Source: Xylophilus sp. (GTDB lineage: Bacteria > Pseudomonadota > Gammaproteobacteria > Burkholderiales > Burkholderiaceae_C). Taken from it: a DNA stretch of 64,000 nucleotides. Of this stretch, positions 40,711 through 50,553 are shown one piece after another. Under the pieces are notes generated by a model that did no database searches, was not told where the DNA came from, and saw nothing but the letters and a program-made list of their open reading frames with translations. The position numbers were made by a program, and so were the translations under genes. Location of the stretch: assembly GCA_009914555.1 (NCBI GenBank), contig WNDY01000019.1, forward strand, positions 1 through 64,000, read 5' to 3'. Every line of letters starts with the position of its first letter. The stretch's first letter is position 1.

Positions 40711-41532
40711 ATGCACACCCGCACCGTCTTCCTGCTCTCCGACGGCACCGGCATCACCGCCGAGACCTTCGCCAACGCCATCCTCGCCCAGTTCGACATC
40801 ACCGCGCGCCGGGTGCGCCTGCCCTTCATCGACACGGTGGACAAGGCGCACCAGACGGTGCGGCAGATCAACCACACGGCCGAGACCGAGGGCAAAAAGC
40901 CGATCGTGTTCAGCACGCTGGCCAATGCCGAGGTGTTCCAGGTGGTCGAGCAGGGCTGCAAGGGCATGCTGATGGACATGTTCGGCACCTTCGTGCAGCC
41001 GCTGGAGGTCGAACTCGGCGCCAAGTCGCTGCACCGCGTGGGCCGCTTCAGCGATGTCTCCAAGAGCAAGGAATACAACGACCGCATCGAGGCGATCAAC
41101 TTCAGCCTGGCGCACGACGACGGCCAGAGCAACCGCGACCTGGCCGGCGCCGACGTGATCCTCGTGGGCGTCTCGCGCAGCGGCAAGACGCCGACTTCGC
41201 TCTACCTCGCCATGCAGCACGGCCTGAAGGCGGCCAACTATCCGCTGATCCCCGAGGATTTCGACCGCCGCCAGCTGCCGCCGGCGCTGGTGCCGTTCCG
41301 CAAGAAAATCTTCGGGCTGACGATCGACCCGCAGCGCCTCGCCGAGATTCGCAACGAGCGCCGGCCCGGTTCGAAATACGCCAGCATCGAGAACTGCCGC
41401 CACGAGGTGGCCGAGGCCGAGGCCATGATGCGCCGCGCGGGCATCCGCTGGCTGTCGACGACGACCAAGTCGATCGAGGAGATCGCGACCAACATCCTCC
41501 AGGAGATCCGGCCCGACCGGCTCGGGTATTGA
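40711..41532 (+). CDS. ppsR: PEP synthase regulatory kinase/phosphorylase
   Basis: A 273-residue PpsR-type protein that switches PEP synthase off and on by phosphorylating and dephosphorylating its active-site region, using ADP and phosphate. The core [18 protein letters not shown], a P-loop [15 protein letters not shown], and [21 protein letters not shown] are characteristic. Length matches E. coli PpsR (277). The start ATG 40711 gives a typical [12 protein letters not shown] opening, and a longer in-frame version begins at 40630 inside the intergenic operator. It is divergent from ppsA and separated from it by a toxin-antitoxin module. Confidence 0.94.
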   Translation: MHTRTVFLLSDGTGITAETFANAILAQFDITARRVRLPFIDTVDKAHQTVRQINHTAETEGKKPIVFSTLANAEVFQVVEQGCKGMLMDMFGTFVQPLEVELGAKSLHRVGRFSDVSKSKEYNDRIEAINFSLAHDDGQSNRDLAGADVILVGVSRSGKTPTSLYLAMQHGLKAANYPLIPEDFDRRQLPPALVPFRKKIFGLTIDPQRLAEIRNERRPGSKYASIENCRHEVAEAEAMMRRAGIRWLSTTTKSIEEIATNILQEIRPDRLGY

Positions 41533-41680
41533 GAGCATCCCCCGAGCAGCTTCGCTGCTTCCCCCTTCTCTGGCTTGCGCTGCGCTGGCCGGAAAGGGGG
41601 CGACGCCGAACGAGGCTGCGCGTATGGATACTCTCGGATCAACCACCCCCAAAGCGACCATTTTCCGCCTGCTCCAAGCC

Positions 41681-41690
41681 CATACTCCCC
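41681..41690. repeat. Recurrent G-rich/TATA boundary motif
   Basis: CATACTCCCC directly abuts the ATG of the YnfA-like gene (41691). This occupies the usual ribosome-site position, so that gene lacks a normal Shine-Dalgarno sequence. Confidence 0.45.
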
Positions 41691-42023
41691 ATGGACTATG
41701 TCAAGACTTTTTCCCTGTTCGCTGCCACCGCCTTCTGCGAGATCCTCGGCTGCTACCTCCCTTGGCTGTGGCTGCGGCAGGGCCGGACGGCCTGGCTGGT
41801 CGTGCCGGCCGCGGCGAGCCTGGCGCTGTTCGCCTGGCTGCTGACGCTGCACCCGCAGGCCGCGGGGCGCGTGTATGCGGCCTACGGGGGGGTTTACATC
41901 GGCGTGGCGCTGGCCTGGCTCTGGGCTGTGGACGGCATCCGCCCGACGGGCTGGGATGTGCTGGGCGCGGGTGTGGCGCTCGCCGGCATGGGCATCATCC
42001 TGTTCGCGCCGCGGCCGGCGTGA
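41691..42023 (+). CDS. YnfA-like small membrane protein
   Basis: A 110-residue protein with four membrane segments ([81 protein letters not shown]). The motifs EILGCY and AAYGGVYI identify the YnfA/UPF0060 family, possibly a transporter of the small multidrug type, but the role is uncertain. The ATG follows the motif CATACTCCCC immediately. Confidence 0.88.
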   Translation: MDYVKTFSLFAATAFCEILGCYLPWLWLRQGRTAWLVVPAAASLALFAWLLTLHPQAAGRVYAAYGGVYIGVALAWLWAVDGIRPTGWDVLGAGVALAGMGIILFAPRPA

Positions 42024-42330
42024 CCGCGGGCGCCGATCCGCGTTAGCGGCTACAATCCGCCGTCCGCGATATGCTTGCCGTCGCGGCCGCCCACGTCTGA
42101 CCCGCCCGCCCCGCCGCCCCTTGGCCGCCGCGCAGCCCTTTCGTCCGCACCGCTGCCAGGCCGTGTAGCGACAGTCAAACGCTCTTCTGCGGCAAGCAGT
42201 GCAGCCGCCACCCTCTTTCCCGGCTTGCACATCCGCCGAGCGGCGCCTCCCCTGGCGGTGCCGCCCTCCTCTGTTCCCGCCGCCTGCCGCGCCCATGCGC
42301 CGCCTGCGGGCGGTCCGTTTCCTGGAATCC
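42024..42330. promoter_or_regulatory. Long intergenic leader upstream of the small gene and infA
   Basis: 307 bp with no supported gene. A TACAAT at 42051-42056 suits a -10, which would leave a leader of about 270 nt that is pyrimidine-rich with GC stems. Long leaders are common ahead of cold-inducible genes, which would fit the RRM and IF-1 genes here, but this is inference. Confidence 0.45.
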
Positions 42331-42543
42331 ATGCACAACACCGCCATCGCCATCGGGCGATTCGCCGTCACGCCGCTCACGCGGCTCACGGCAGCCGGCG
42401 ACTACATCGCCTCCGTCTCCATTCGCAACGGCATGCACGACCGCGTGTTCCGCTTTATCCCGCGCTTCGACAGCGACGCGAGCGCCCGCCGCTACGCCGC
42501 CTTGGAAGGCCGCCGGATGGTCCTCGACAACCAGCTGAACTGA
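42331..42543 (+). CDS. Small protein upstream of infA, unknown function
   Basis: A 70-residue protein (MHNTAIAIGRFAVTPLTRLTAAGDYIASVSIRNGMHDRVFRFIPRFDSDASARRYAALEGRRMVLDNQL). It looks like a small beta-rich fold with a C-terminal helix and no recognised domain. It begins at ATG 42331 (an alternative ATG at 42295 adds 12 basic residues). The stop lies 9 nt ahead of infA, so it is part of the same transcript. Confidence 0.65.
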   Translation: MHNTAIAIGRFAVTPLTRLTAAGDYIASVSIRNGMHDRVFRFIPRFDSDASARRYAALEGRRMVLDNQLN

Positions 42544-42552
42544 AAAGGCTCC

Positions 42553-42816
42553 ATGGCAAAGGAAGAACTCATCGAAATGCAGGGCAAGATCGACGAAGTC
42601 CTGCCCGACGCACGCTTTCGCGTGACGCTCGAGAACGGACACCAGTTGATCGCCTACTCCGGCGGCAAGATGCGCAAGCACCGCATCCGCGTGCTGGCCG
42701 GCGACCGCGTGTCGCTGGAGATGTCGCCCTACGACCTGACCAAGGGCCGCCTCACGTTCCGCCATATCGAGAATCGTGCATCCGGCCGCCCGGCCATCCC
42801 GCCCCGCCGGCGCTGA
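42553..42816 (+). CDS. infA: Translation initiation factor IF-1 (extra copy)
   Basis: An 87-residue S1/OB-fold protein. [70 protein letters not shown] matches IF-1 throughout. A C-terminal extension ([15 protein letters not shown]) adds about 12 residues to the usual 72-75. The location beside an RRM protein, not in the ribosomal-protein cluster, suggests a second infA copy, which beta-proteobacteria often have. The ribosomal copy would be elsewhere. Confidence 0.9.
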   Translation: MAKEELIEMQGKIDEVLPDARFRVTLENGHQLIAYSGGKMRKHRIRVLAGDRVSLEMSPYDLTKGRLTFRHIENRASGRPAIPPRRR

Positions 42817-42895
42817 ACGAACGGCGACCGGCACCTCTTTCCCTCCCCCGCCCCCACCCGCCCATTGCGGCGCGGGCATTCACCGGACATATTCC

Positions 42896-43183
42896 ATGAG
42901 CAACAGCAAACTCTACGTAGGCAACCTCTCCTACGCTGTCGAAAGCAACACCCTGCAGGAACGCTTCGGCGAATTCGGCCAGGTGACATCGGCCAAGGTC
43001 ATGACCGACCGCGACAGCGGCCGCTCCAAGGGCTTCGGCTTCGTCGAGATGGATTCGGCCGACGCGGCCCAGGCGGCCATCCGCGGCCTGCACGGCACGC
43101 AGCTCGACGGCCGCGCACTGACGGTCAACATCGCCCGCCCGCCCGAGCCGCGCGAAGGCGGCTTCCGTTCCCACCGCTATTGA
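42896..43183 (+). CDS. RRM-domain RNA-binding protein
   Basis: A 95-residue protein with one RNA-recognition motif. RNP2 is LYVGNLSY near the start and RNP1 is KGFGFVEM near residue 45. It has a short C-terminal tail (RPPEPREGGFRSHRY) with Arg/Gly. Single-RRM proteins of this sort in proteobacteria are often induced by cold. It starts at ATG 42896, 79 nt after infA. A strong perfect hairpin follows (43236-43256). Confidence 0.9.
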   Translation: MSNSKLYVGNLSYAVESNTLQERFGEFGQVTSAKVMTDRDSGRSKGFGFVEMDSADAAQAAIRGLHGTQLDGRALTVNIARPPEPREGGFRSHRY

Positions 43184-43235
43184 TCCGCTGCCATCTCCGG
43201 CTCGCCGGAAGATGGAGTGAATGGATGAACGAACG

Positions 43236-43256
43236 CCGGCCTCGCAACGAGGCCGG
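43236..43256. terminator. Bidirectional stem-loop between the RRM gene and dxs
   Basis: A perfect 9-bp stem CCGGCCTCG/CGAGGCCGG with loop CAA lies between convergent genes (stops at 43183 and 43272). It lacks a T run, so termination may be by stem strength or it may protect the mRNA 3' end. Confidence 0.6.
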
Positions 43257-43271
43257 TCGTGCGTCAGGGCC

Positions 43272-45155
43272 TCAGGCGGCCTTGACCGCGGGCCGCGCCG
43301 CACCGAAACGCGCGGTGATCGACGCTTCGATCCCCTTGGCGTCCAGCCCCTGCAGCGCCAGCAGCCTGGCCGGGTCGCCGTGCTCGATGAACACGTCGGG
43401 CAGGCCCAGCTGCAGCAGCGGACGCTCCACGCCGGCGGCGGCCAGCGCCTCGGCCACGGCGCTGCCGGCGCCGCCGAGGATGGCGCCCTCTTCCACCGTC
43501 ACGAGGGCGTCGTGCGTGGCGGCGACCTGGAGCAGCAGCCCGGTGTCGACCGGCTTGGCCCAGCGCATGTTGACCACGGTGGCGTCGAGCGCCTTGCCGG
43601 CGGCGATGGCCGGATAAAGCAGCGTGCCGAAGGCCAGGATCGCGATGCGCCGTCCCTGGCGGCGGATCTCTGCCTTGCCGAACGGCAGCGCGTCCAGGCC
43701 CGGCAGCGGCTCCACGCCCACTCCGGCGCCGCGCGGATAGCGCACTGCAACCGGATGGTCCTGCGCGAACGCGGTGGACAGCAGCTGCCGGCACTCACGC
43801 TCGTCGGCCGGGCAGGCCAGGCTCATGTTGGGGATGCAGCGCACGAACGGAATGTCGTAGGCGCCCGCATGGGTCGCTCCGTCGGCGCCCACCAGGCCCG
43901 CGCGGTCGAGCGCGAAGACGACCGGCAAGTTCTGCAGGGCGACGTCGTGGATCAGCTGGTCATACGCCCGCTGGAGGAAGGTCGAGTAGATCGCGACCAC
44001 GGGCTTGAGGCCTTCGCAGGCGAGGCCGGCGGCAAAGGTGACCGCATGCTGCTCGGCGATGCCCACGTCGTGGTAGCGCGCCGGGAAGCGCTGCTCGAAC
44101 TCGACGAGCCCCGAGCCCTCGCGCATGGCCGGCGTGATGCCGACCAGGCGCTCGTCCTTCTCGGCCGTGTCGCAGAGCCACTGGCCGAAGACCTGGGTGA
44201 AGGTCTGGCGCGCCGGCGCTGCGGGCTTGACCAGCCCCACGCGCGGGTCGAACTTTCCAGGGCCGTGGTAGGCCACCGGGTCGGCCTCGGCCAGCTTGTA
44301 GCCCTGGCCCTTCTTCGTGACCACGTGCAGGAACTGCGGGCCCTGGAGCGCGCGCAGGTTCTCCAGCGTGGGGATCAGCGATTCGAGGTCGTGGCCGTCG
44401 ATCGGTCCGACGTAGTTGAAGCCGAACTGCTCGAACAGCGTGGCCGGCACGACCATGCCCTTGGCATGCTGCTCGAAGCGCTTGGCCAGCTCGAAGAGCG
44501 GCGGCGCGACCTTGAGCACGCTTTTTCCCACGTTCTTGGCGGCCGCGTAGAAGCGGCCGCTTATGAGCTGGGCCAGGTAGCGGTTGAGCGCGCCCACCGG
44601 CGGGCTGATGCTCATGTCGTTGTCGTTGAGGATGACCAGCAGCTTGCAGTCGTGCTGCACGCCGGCGTTGTTGAGCGCCTCGAAGGCCATGCCGGCGGTC
44701 ATCGCGCCGTCGCCGATCACGGCCACCGCATGGCGATCCTCGCCTTTCTGCCGCGCGGCCACGGCCATGCCGAGCGCGGCGGAGATGCTGGTGGACGAAT
44801 GCGCGGTGCCGAAAGTGTCGTATTCGCTCTCGGCCCGCTGCGGAAAGCCCGAGAGGCCGCCGAGCTGGCGCAGCGTGGGCATGCGCTCGCGCCGGCCGGT
44901 CAGGATCTTGTGCGGATAGGTCTGGTGGCCCACGTCCCACACCAGGCGGTCGCGCGGCGTGTCGAAAACGTAGTGCAGCGCGACGGTCAGCTCGACCGTG
45001 CCGAGATTGGAACTCAGGTGGCCGCCGGTGCGCGAGACGCTGTCGAGCACGAAGGCGCGCAGCTCCGACGCCAGGGCCGGCAGTTGTTCGCGCGGCAGGC
45101 GGCGCAGGTCGGCCGGGTCGGCGATCGTTTCGAGCAGGGGGTAGTTCGTGGTCAT
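43272..45155 (-). CDS. dxs: 1-deoxy-D-xylulose-5-phosphate synthase
   Basis: A 627-residue thiamine-diphosphate enzyme that begins the MEP isoprenoid pathway by joining pyruvate and glyceraldehyde 3-phosphate. The N-terminal domain has [20 protein letters not shown], the TPP motif [20 protein letters not shown] and the ND of [13 protein letters not shown]. The second domain has [18 protein letters not shown] with the catalytic Glu. It starts at ATG 45155 and follows ispA by 21 nt, in an operon xseB-ispA-dxs on the minus strand. Confidence 0.97.
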   Translation of the reverse strand: MTTNYPLLETIADPADLRRLPREQLPALASELRAFVLDSVSRTGGHLSSNLGTVELTVALHYVFDTPRDRLVWDVGHQTYPHKILTGRRERMPTLRQLGGLSGFPQRAESEYDTFGTAHSSTSISAALGMAVAARQKGEDRHAVAVIGDGAMTAGMAFEALNNAGVQHDCKLLVILNDNDMSISPPVGALNRYLAQLISGRFYAAAKNVGKSVLKVAPPLFELAKRFEQHAKGMVVPATLFEQFGFNYVGPIDGHDLESLIPTLENLRALQGPQFLHVVTKKGQGYKLAEADPVAYHGPGKFDPRVGLVKPAAPARQTFTQVFGQWLCDTAEKDERLVGITPAMREGSGLVEFEQRFPARYHDVGIAEQHAVTFAAGLACEGLKPVVAIYSTFLQRAYDQLIHDVALQNLPVVFALDRAGLVGADGATHAGAYDIPFVRCIPNMSLACPADERECRQLLSTAFAQDHPVAVRYPRGAGVGVEPLPGLDALPFGKAEIRRQGRRIAILAFGTLLYPAIAAGKALDATVVNMRWAKPVDTGLLLQVAATHDALVTVEEGAILGGAGSAVAEALAAAGVERPLLQLGLPDVFIEHGDPARLLALQGLDAKGIEASITARFGAARPAVKAA

Positions 45156-45176
45156 GCGGCTTTTTCGCCTCTTCTC

Positions 45177-46118
45177 TCAACTGGCGCGATGGACGACGGC
45201 GTCGGCCAGCGCGGCCAGCGCGCGGGTGTCTTCGAGGCCGCTGTCGTCGAGCGCTGCCAGCGCCTGCTGGCGCAGCTCCCATGCATGTTCGCGCGACTGC
45301 TCCAGGCCCAGCAACGAAACGTACGTGGGCTTGTCGGCCGCGGCGTCCTTGCCGGCCGTCTTGCCGAGGGTGGCCGAATCGGCCGTCACGTCGAGGATGT
45401 CGTCCACCACCTGGAAGGCCAGGCCGATGGCCGCGCCGTAGCGGCCCAGTGCGTCGAGGGCGCGGGAGGGAGCGTCGCCGCAGGCCGCGCCCATGAGCAC
45501 GCTGGCCTGCAGCAGCGCGCCGGTCTTGAGGCGGTGCATATGGCGCAGTTCGTCTTCGGAGAGGGCCCGGCCGACGCTGGCCAGGTCGATGGCCTGGCCG
45601 CCGGCCATGCCCGCATGGCCGGCCGCGTGGGCCAGCAGGCGGCAGAGCGCGGCCTGCACGCGCGCCGGCACGGTCGGGCCGCCGGGCGTGAGCAGTTCGA
45701 AGGCCAGCGCCTGCAGCGCATCGCCGGCCAGCAGCGCGCCGGCCTCGCCGAACTGCACGTGCACCGTGGGCTTGCCGCGGCGCAGCACGTCGTTGTCCAT
45801 GCACGGCATGTCGTCATGCACCAGGGAATAGGCGTGGATCAGCTCCACCGCGCAAGCCGCGCGCAGGGCGGCCTCGTCCAGGCCGGGCGACGGCACCTCG
45901 TCGGCGATGGCCGCGCGCGCAGCCAGCACCAGCAGGGGCCGCAGGCGCTTGCCGCCGTCGAGCACCGCATAGCGCATGGCCTCGCCCAGGCCTGCCGGGG
46001 CCAAGCCGTCGCCGGCCACCCAGTGCGACAGCGCCTGCTCGACGCGGCCGCGCTGCAGACAACTCCACGCCTCCAGCGAGAAAGGCGCCGCGGCCGCCGT
46101 CTGCTCCAGCCGCCTCAT
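45177..46118 (-). CDS. ispA: Farnesyl/geranyl diphosphate synthase
   Basis: A 313-residue polyprenyl synthase that makes farnesyl diphosphate. The first Asp-rich motif is [12 protein letters not shown], the second [16 protein letters not shown] and the KTGALL and GLAFQ motifs are present. ATG 46118 overlaps the xseB stop by 4 nt (ATGA) and is chosen; ATG 46130 (four residues longer) is also possible. It sits between xseB and dxs. Confidence 0.93.
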   Translation of the reverse strand: MRRLEQTAAAAPFSLEAWSCLQRGRVEQALSHWVAGDGLAPAGLGEAMRYAVLDGGKRLRPLLVLAARAAIADEVPSPGLDEAALRAACAVELIHAYSLVHDDMPCMDNDVLRRGKPTVHVQFGEAGALLAGDALQALAFELLTPGGPTVPARVQAALCRLLAHAAGHAGMAGGQAIDLASVGRALSEDELRHMHRLKTGALLQASVLMGAACGDAPSRALDALGRYGAAIGLAFQVVDDILDVTADSATLGKTAGKDAAADKPTYVSLLGLEQSREHAWELRQQALAALDDSGLEDTRALAALADAVVHRAS

Positions 46119-46375
46119 GCCTGCGTCCATGCCTTGAGAACCCCCGCGTCGAGCACCTTGATCTGGTTCTCGACGGCATCCAGCCGCTCGCGGCAGAAGG
46201 CCAGCAGCGTGGCGCCGCGCTGGTAGCCGGCCAGCAGCTGCTCCAGCGGCAGCTGGCCCGACTCGATGCGGGCGACGAGCTGTTCGAGTTCCTCGAGCGC
46301 CGCCTCGTAGCTCGCGGGAGCGGCAGGGTCGGCGGAAGCGGCGGGCACCTTGGGCATGGAAGAAGACGCGGACAT
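46115..46375 (-). CDS. xseB: Exodeoxyribonuclease VII small subunit
   Basis: An 86-residue protein. The core [54 protein letters not shown] is the XseB pattern of two helices. The start MSASSS is at ATG 46375. The large subunit XseA is not in the window. It is the first gene of the operon with ispA and dxs. A TAAAAT -10 candidate lies at 46397-46392 on the minus strand. Confidence 0.9.
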   Translation of the reverse strand: MSASSSMPKVPAASADPAAPASYEAALEELEQLVARIESGQLPLEQLLAGYQRGATLLAFCRERLDAVENQIKVLDAGVLKAWTQA

Positions 46376-46493
46376 CGTGAGGAAACCGGCCATTTTAGTT
46401 CGCGGCCGGCGCACCGCCCCGCGGACGCGGCCGGCGCCGGGCAATACACGCATATATGCTCCGGGTTTAGCCATGGCGAATAACCCCACGGGG

Positions 46494-46542
46494 TACAATC
46501 CCATTCCCTCCTCAGCCGGCCTCCGTCGCCGGCTGTTTTTTT
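46494..46542 (+). promoter_or_regulatory. Candidate promoter and short terminated transcript or attenuator ahead of the Rieske gene
   Basis: A TACAAT -10 candidate (46494-46499) is followed 15 nt later by a 7-bp stem AGCCGGC/GCCGGCT (46514-46534) and a run of seven T residues (46536-46542), an intrinsic terminator in the plus direction. No gene lies upstream on the plus strand, so this looks either like a tiny RNA of about 35 nt or an attenuator in the leader of the Rieske gene (start 46611). A second hairpin CCCC-TGT-GGGG type follows near 46577-46590. Confidence 0.45.
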
Positions 46543-46610
46543 CACCGCGCGCACTGCCGCGTGCATCTCCCGCAAGTCCCCCTGTGGGGAGTCTTTAGGT
46601 CAGGTCACCC

Positions 46611-47747
46611 ATGTCTGATTTAAGTCTTCGACTGCAGCAGGCCGCAAGCCAACTACCAGTTTCAAGCTACTTCGACCAGGCGCTGTTCCAGCGCGAACTG
46701 GAGACCATCTTCCAGCGCGGGCCCCGCTGCGTGGGGCACCAGCTCTGCGTGCCCCACCCGGGGGACTACCACGCGCTGCCGCAGGAGGCCGAAGGCCGCG
46801 CGCTGGTGCGCAATGCGCAGGACCGCGTGGAGCTGATCTCCAATGTCTGCCGCCACCGGCAGGCGGTGATGCTCAAGGGCCGCGGCTCGCTCAACGCGCA
46901 GGGCAAGGGCCATGCGGGCGGCAACATCGTCTGCCCGCTGCACCGCTGGACCTACAGCCCGGCCGGCGAACTGCTGGGCGCGCCGCACTTCGCGCACGAC
47001 CCGTGCCTGAACCTGTCGAACTACGGCCTGCGCGAGTGGAACGGGCTGCTGTTCGAGGACAACGGCCGCGACATCGCCGCCGACCTCGCCCGCGTCGGCC
47101 CGGCGGCCGACCTGTCGTTCGACGGCTATGCCCTCGACCGGGTCGAGATGCACGAATGCAACTACAACTGGAAGACCTTCATCGAGGTCTACCTCGAGGA
47201 CTACCACGTCGGGCCCTTCCACCCGGGCCTGGGCAACTTCGTGACCTGCGACGACCTGCGCTGGGAGTTCGGCGCCGAATACTCGGTGCAGACCGTCGGC
47301 GTGGCCAATGCGCTGGCGCAGTCGGGCAGCCCGGTCTACAAGCGCTGGCAGGAGGCCCTGCTGGCCTACCGCGGCGGCGAGCAGCCGCGCTACGGCGCGA
47401 TCTGGCTCACCTACTATCCGCACATCATGGTGGAGTGGTATCCACACGTGCTGACCGTCTCGACGCTGCATCCGGTCAGCCCGTCGAAGACGCTCAACAT
47501 GGTGGAGTTCTACTACCCCGAGGAGATCGTCGCGTTCGAGCGCGAGTTCGTCGAGGCCCAGCAGGCCGCCTACATGGAGACCTGCATCGAGGACGACGAG
47601 ATCGGCGAGCGCATGGATGCCGGCCGCCGTGCGCTGCTGGCGCGCGGCGTGGACGAGCGCGGCCCCTACCAGAGCCCCATGGAAGACGGCATGCAGCACT
47701 TCCACGAATGGTATCGGCGCAGCATGCGCGGCGCGCTGCGTGACTGA
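46611..47747 (+). CDS. Rieske-type ring-hydroxylating oxygenase, alpha subunit
   Basis: A 378-residue oxygenase subunit. The Rieske [2Fe-2S] ligands are in NVCRHRQAV and CPLHRWTYSPAG (about residues 79-115). The mononuclear iron site is in YLEDYHVGPFHPG (two His and an acidic residue, about 205). No ferredoxin or reductase gene adjoins it, so the electron donors must be elsewhere. The substrate is unknown. The start ATG 46611 has AGGTCAGGT upstream. An EamA exporter follows 34 nt downstream, which may move its product or substrate. Confidence 0.88.
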   Translation: MSDLSLRLQQAASQLPVSSYFDQALFQRELETIFQRGPRCVGHQLCVPHPGDYHALPQEAEGRALVRNAQDRVELISNVCRHRQAVMLKGRGSLNAQGKGHAGGNIVCPLHRWTYSPAGELLGAPHFAHDPCLNLSNYGLREWNGLLFEDNGRDIAADLARVGPAADLSFDGYALDRVEMHECNYNWKTFIEVYLEDYHVGPFHPGLGNFVTCDDLRWEFGAEYSVQTVGVANALAQSGSPVYKRWQEALLAYRGGEQPRYGAIWLTYYPHIMVEWYPHVLTVSTLHPVSPSKTLNMVEFYYPEEIVAFEREFVEAQQAAYMETCIEDDEIGERMDAGRRALLARGVDERGPYQSPMEDGMQHFHEWYRRSMRGALRD

Positions 47748-47781
47748 CACGGCGGCCCGGGGCCGCGGGGGCTGAGGCGGC

Positions 47782-48693
47782 ATGCAGGCCCTCTGGATGG
47801 TCCTGGGCGCGTTCTTCTTCTCCACCATGAGTGTGGCGGTGAAGTACGCATCGGCCTGGTTCGGCGCGGCCGAACTGGTGTTCTACCGCGGCGTGGTCAG
47901 CATACTCCTGCTGTGGCTGTTGGCGCGCGCCCAGGGAATCAGCGTTGCAACGCGATACCCTGGCATGCATGCTTGGCGCAGCTTGGTCGGCGTGACCTCG
48001 CTGGGCGCCTGGTTCTATGCGATCGGCCACCTGCCGCTGGCCACCGCGGTCACGCTCAACTACATGAGCAGCGTCTGGATCGCCGCCTTCTTCGTCGGCG
48101 GCGCGCTGCTGGCCTGGCGGCCCGCGTCGGCGGGCGCCCGGCCGCCGCTGCAGGCGCCGCTGGTCGCCACCGTGCTGGCCGGCTTCGCCGGCGTCGTGCT
48201 GATGCTGCGGCCCACGCTGGCGCCGAACCAGATGTACCCGGCGCTGATCGGCCTGCTGTCGGGCCTGTTCGCCGCCTTCGCCTACATGCAGGTCGTCGCG
48301 CTGTCGCGCATCGGCGAGCCGGAGACCCGCACCGTCTTCTACTTCGCCGTCGGCTCGGCCGTGGCCGGCGGCGCCGCAGCCTCGGTCGAAGGCTTTTCGC
48401 CCTGGGACTGGCACGGCGCCGTCTGGCTCGTTCCGGTCGGGCTGTTCGCATCGCTCGGGCAGTTGTGCATGACGCGCGCCTATGCCACGGCCAGGACGCA
48501 GCGCGGCACGCTGGTGGTGGCCAACCTGCAGTACTCGGGCATCGTCTTCGCGGCCGCCTACGGCGCGCTGCTGTTCGGCGACACGCTGCCGCTGGCGGGC
48601 TGGCTCGGCATGGGGCTGGTCATCGGCAGCGGCGTCGCCGCGACCATCCTGCGCGGCCGGGCCGCGGCCGACGCGCCGGCCGAGGAACATTGA
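47782..48693 (+). CDS. EamA-family (DMT) transporter
   Basis: A 303-residue exporter-like membrane protein with ten membrane segments in two repeats. The opening MQALWMVLGAFFFSTMSVAVKYAS and the LAYLALNP-like GHLPLATAVTLNYMSSVWIAAFF match the EamA domain, and the second half has SGLFAAFAYMQVVALSRIGEPETRTVFYF. It follows the Rieske gene closely, so it may be in the same transcript. No substrate can be named. Confidence 0.9.
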   Translation: MQALWMVLGAFFFSTMSVAVKYASAWFGAAELVFYRGVVSILLLWLLARAQGISVATRYPGMHAWRSLVGVTSLGAWFYAIGHLPLATAVTLNYMSSVWIAAFFVGGALLAWRPASAGARPPLQAPLVATVLAGFAGVVLMLRPTLAPNQMYPALIGLLSGLFAAFAYMQVVALSRIGEPETRTVFYFAVGSAVAGGAAASVEGFSPWDWHGAVWLVPVGLFASLGQLCMTRAYATARTQRGTLVVANLQYSGIVFAAAYGALLFGDTLPLAGWLGMGLVIGSGVAATILRGRAAADAPAEEH

Positions 48694-48729
48694 TAACAAA
48701 GCGGGGACCCCGGCGTGGTTACAGCGATT

Positions 48730-48735
48730 TACAAT
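48730..48735 (+). promoter_or_regulatory. -10 candidate ahead of the GGDEF gene
   Basis: TACAAT about 108 bp upstream of the GTG start. No clear -35 is seen. Confidence 0.35.
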
Positions 48736-48843
48736 ATCGGGGCCCCACGACATATCGGCGACGGCGAGGCATGCGCAGCAGAATGGCCCCTCCCCGCGGA
48801 CCGAGTCTCGGTCGGGAAGTCCCTTCTCTAGCGCAACCCAACC

Positions 48844-49653
<810 letters not shown>

Positions 49654-49666
49654 ACCCACCCAACCG

Positions 49667-50500
49667 ATGAGCGACGCGCTGACTTCCAACCCCACCCCGG
49701 GCGCCAACGCCCCGGCGCCGGCGGGCGCCCGCATCATTGCCGTGACCAGCGGCAAGGGCGGCGTGGGCAAGACCTTCGTCTCGGCCAACCTCGCGGCCGC
49801 CCTCACCCGCCGCGGCCTGCGGGTGCTGGTGCTCGACGCCGACCTCGGTTTGGCCAACCTCGACGTGGTGCTCAACCTGCACCCCAAGATCACGCTGCAC
49901 GACGTGTTCACCGGCAAGGCAAAGCTGGAGGACGCCATCCTCAAGGCGCCCGGCGGCTTCTCGGTGCTGCTGGCCGGCTCCGGCATGGTCGAGTATTCGC
50001 GCCTCACGCCCGAGGTGCGCAACGAGCTGATGCGCGTGATCCAGACCCTCACGCCGCACTACGACGTGCTGCTGCTCGACACCGGCGCCGGGATCTCCGA
50101 CGTGGTGCTGTTCTCGGTCTCGCTCGCCTCCGAGGTGCTGGTCGTGGCCACGCCCGAGCCCACCTCGCTGACCGACGCCTACGCCGCCATCAAGGTGCTG
50201 GCGATGCAGCAGAAGCGCCAGCACGTGCGGCTGGTCGTCAACCAGGCCGCGCGGCCCGGCGACGGCCGCGCGATCACCAGCCAGCTGCAGCAGGTGCTCG
50301 ACCGCTTCGTCTCGACCGAATCGGGCCGGCCGGTGCGGCTGATCCACCTGGGCGACATCCCGGCCGACCCGGCCGTGCGCGACGCCGTCATGCGCCGCCA
50401 GCTGCTGCTGTCCAGCACACCGGGCTGCCCGGCCGCGATGGCCCTGTCGCAGCTGGCCGGCAAGCTCCAGGACGCGGTCCTGTCGCCGCCGAAGCGCTAA
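49667..50500 (+). CDS. MinD/ParA-like P-loop ATPase (FleN/YlxH type)
   Basis: A 277-residue deviant Walker ATPase. The P-loop is SGKGGVGKTFVSANLAAAL, with DADLGLANLDVVLNL after it, VLLLDTGAGISD as Walker B, and ATPEPTSLTDAYAAIKVL near the end of the core. The absence of a C-terminal amphipathic helix separates it from MinD proper. FleN-like proteins usually control flagellar number, but no flagellar gene lies here. The tight pairing with a diguanylate cyclase suggests a role in surface structures or polar placement. Confidence 0.85.
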   Translation: MSDALTSNPTPGANAPAPAGARIIAVTSGKGGVGKTFVSANLAAALTRRGLRVLVLDADLGLANLDVVLNLHPKITLHDVFTGKAKLEDAILKAPGGFSVLLAGSGMVEYSRLTPEVRNELMRVIQTLTPHYDVLLLDTGAGISDVVLFSVSLASEVLVVATPEPTSLTDAYAAIKVLAMQQKRQHVRLVVNQAARPGDGRAITSQLQQVLDRFVSTESGRPVRLIHLGDIPADPAVRDAVMRRQLLLSSTPGCPAAMALSQLAGKLQDAVLSPPKR

Positions 50501-50501
50501 T

Positions 50502-50517
50502 CATACCCCCGGGGGTA
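50502..50517. repeat. Recurrent G-rich/TATA boundary motif, palindromic double copy
   Basis: CATACCCCC-GGGGGTA: two motif copies back to back forming the palindrome TACCCCCGGGGGTA (50504-50517), just after the MinD-like stop (50498-50500). Confidence 0.4.
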
Positions 50518-50553
50518 CCACCCCACAGCGCGCGTAATTCACCCGCTGCAGGC

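Noticed and set aside
43221..46226. Plus-strand open frame of about 1,000 codons
   Set aside because: It runs antisense across dxs and ispA, both certain, and shows no protein-like motifs.
46376..46610. Known riboswitch ahead of the Rieske gene
   Set aside because: I could not match conserved cores of known classes. Only a terminator-like stem and a short second stem are seen.
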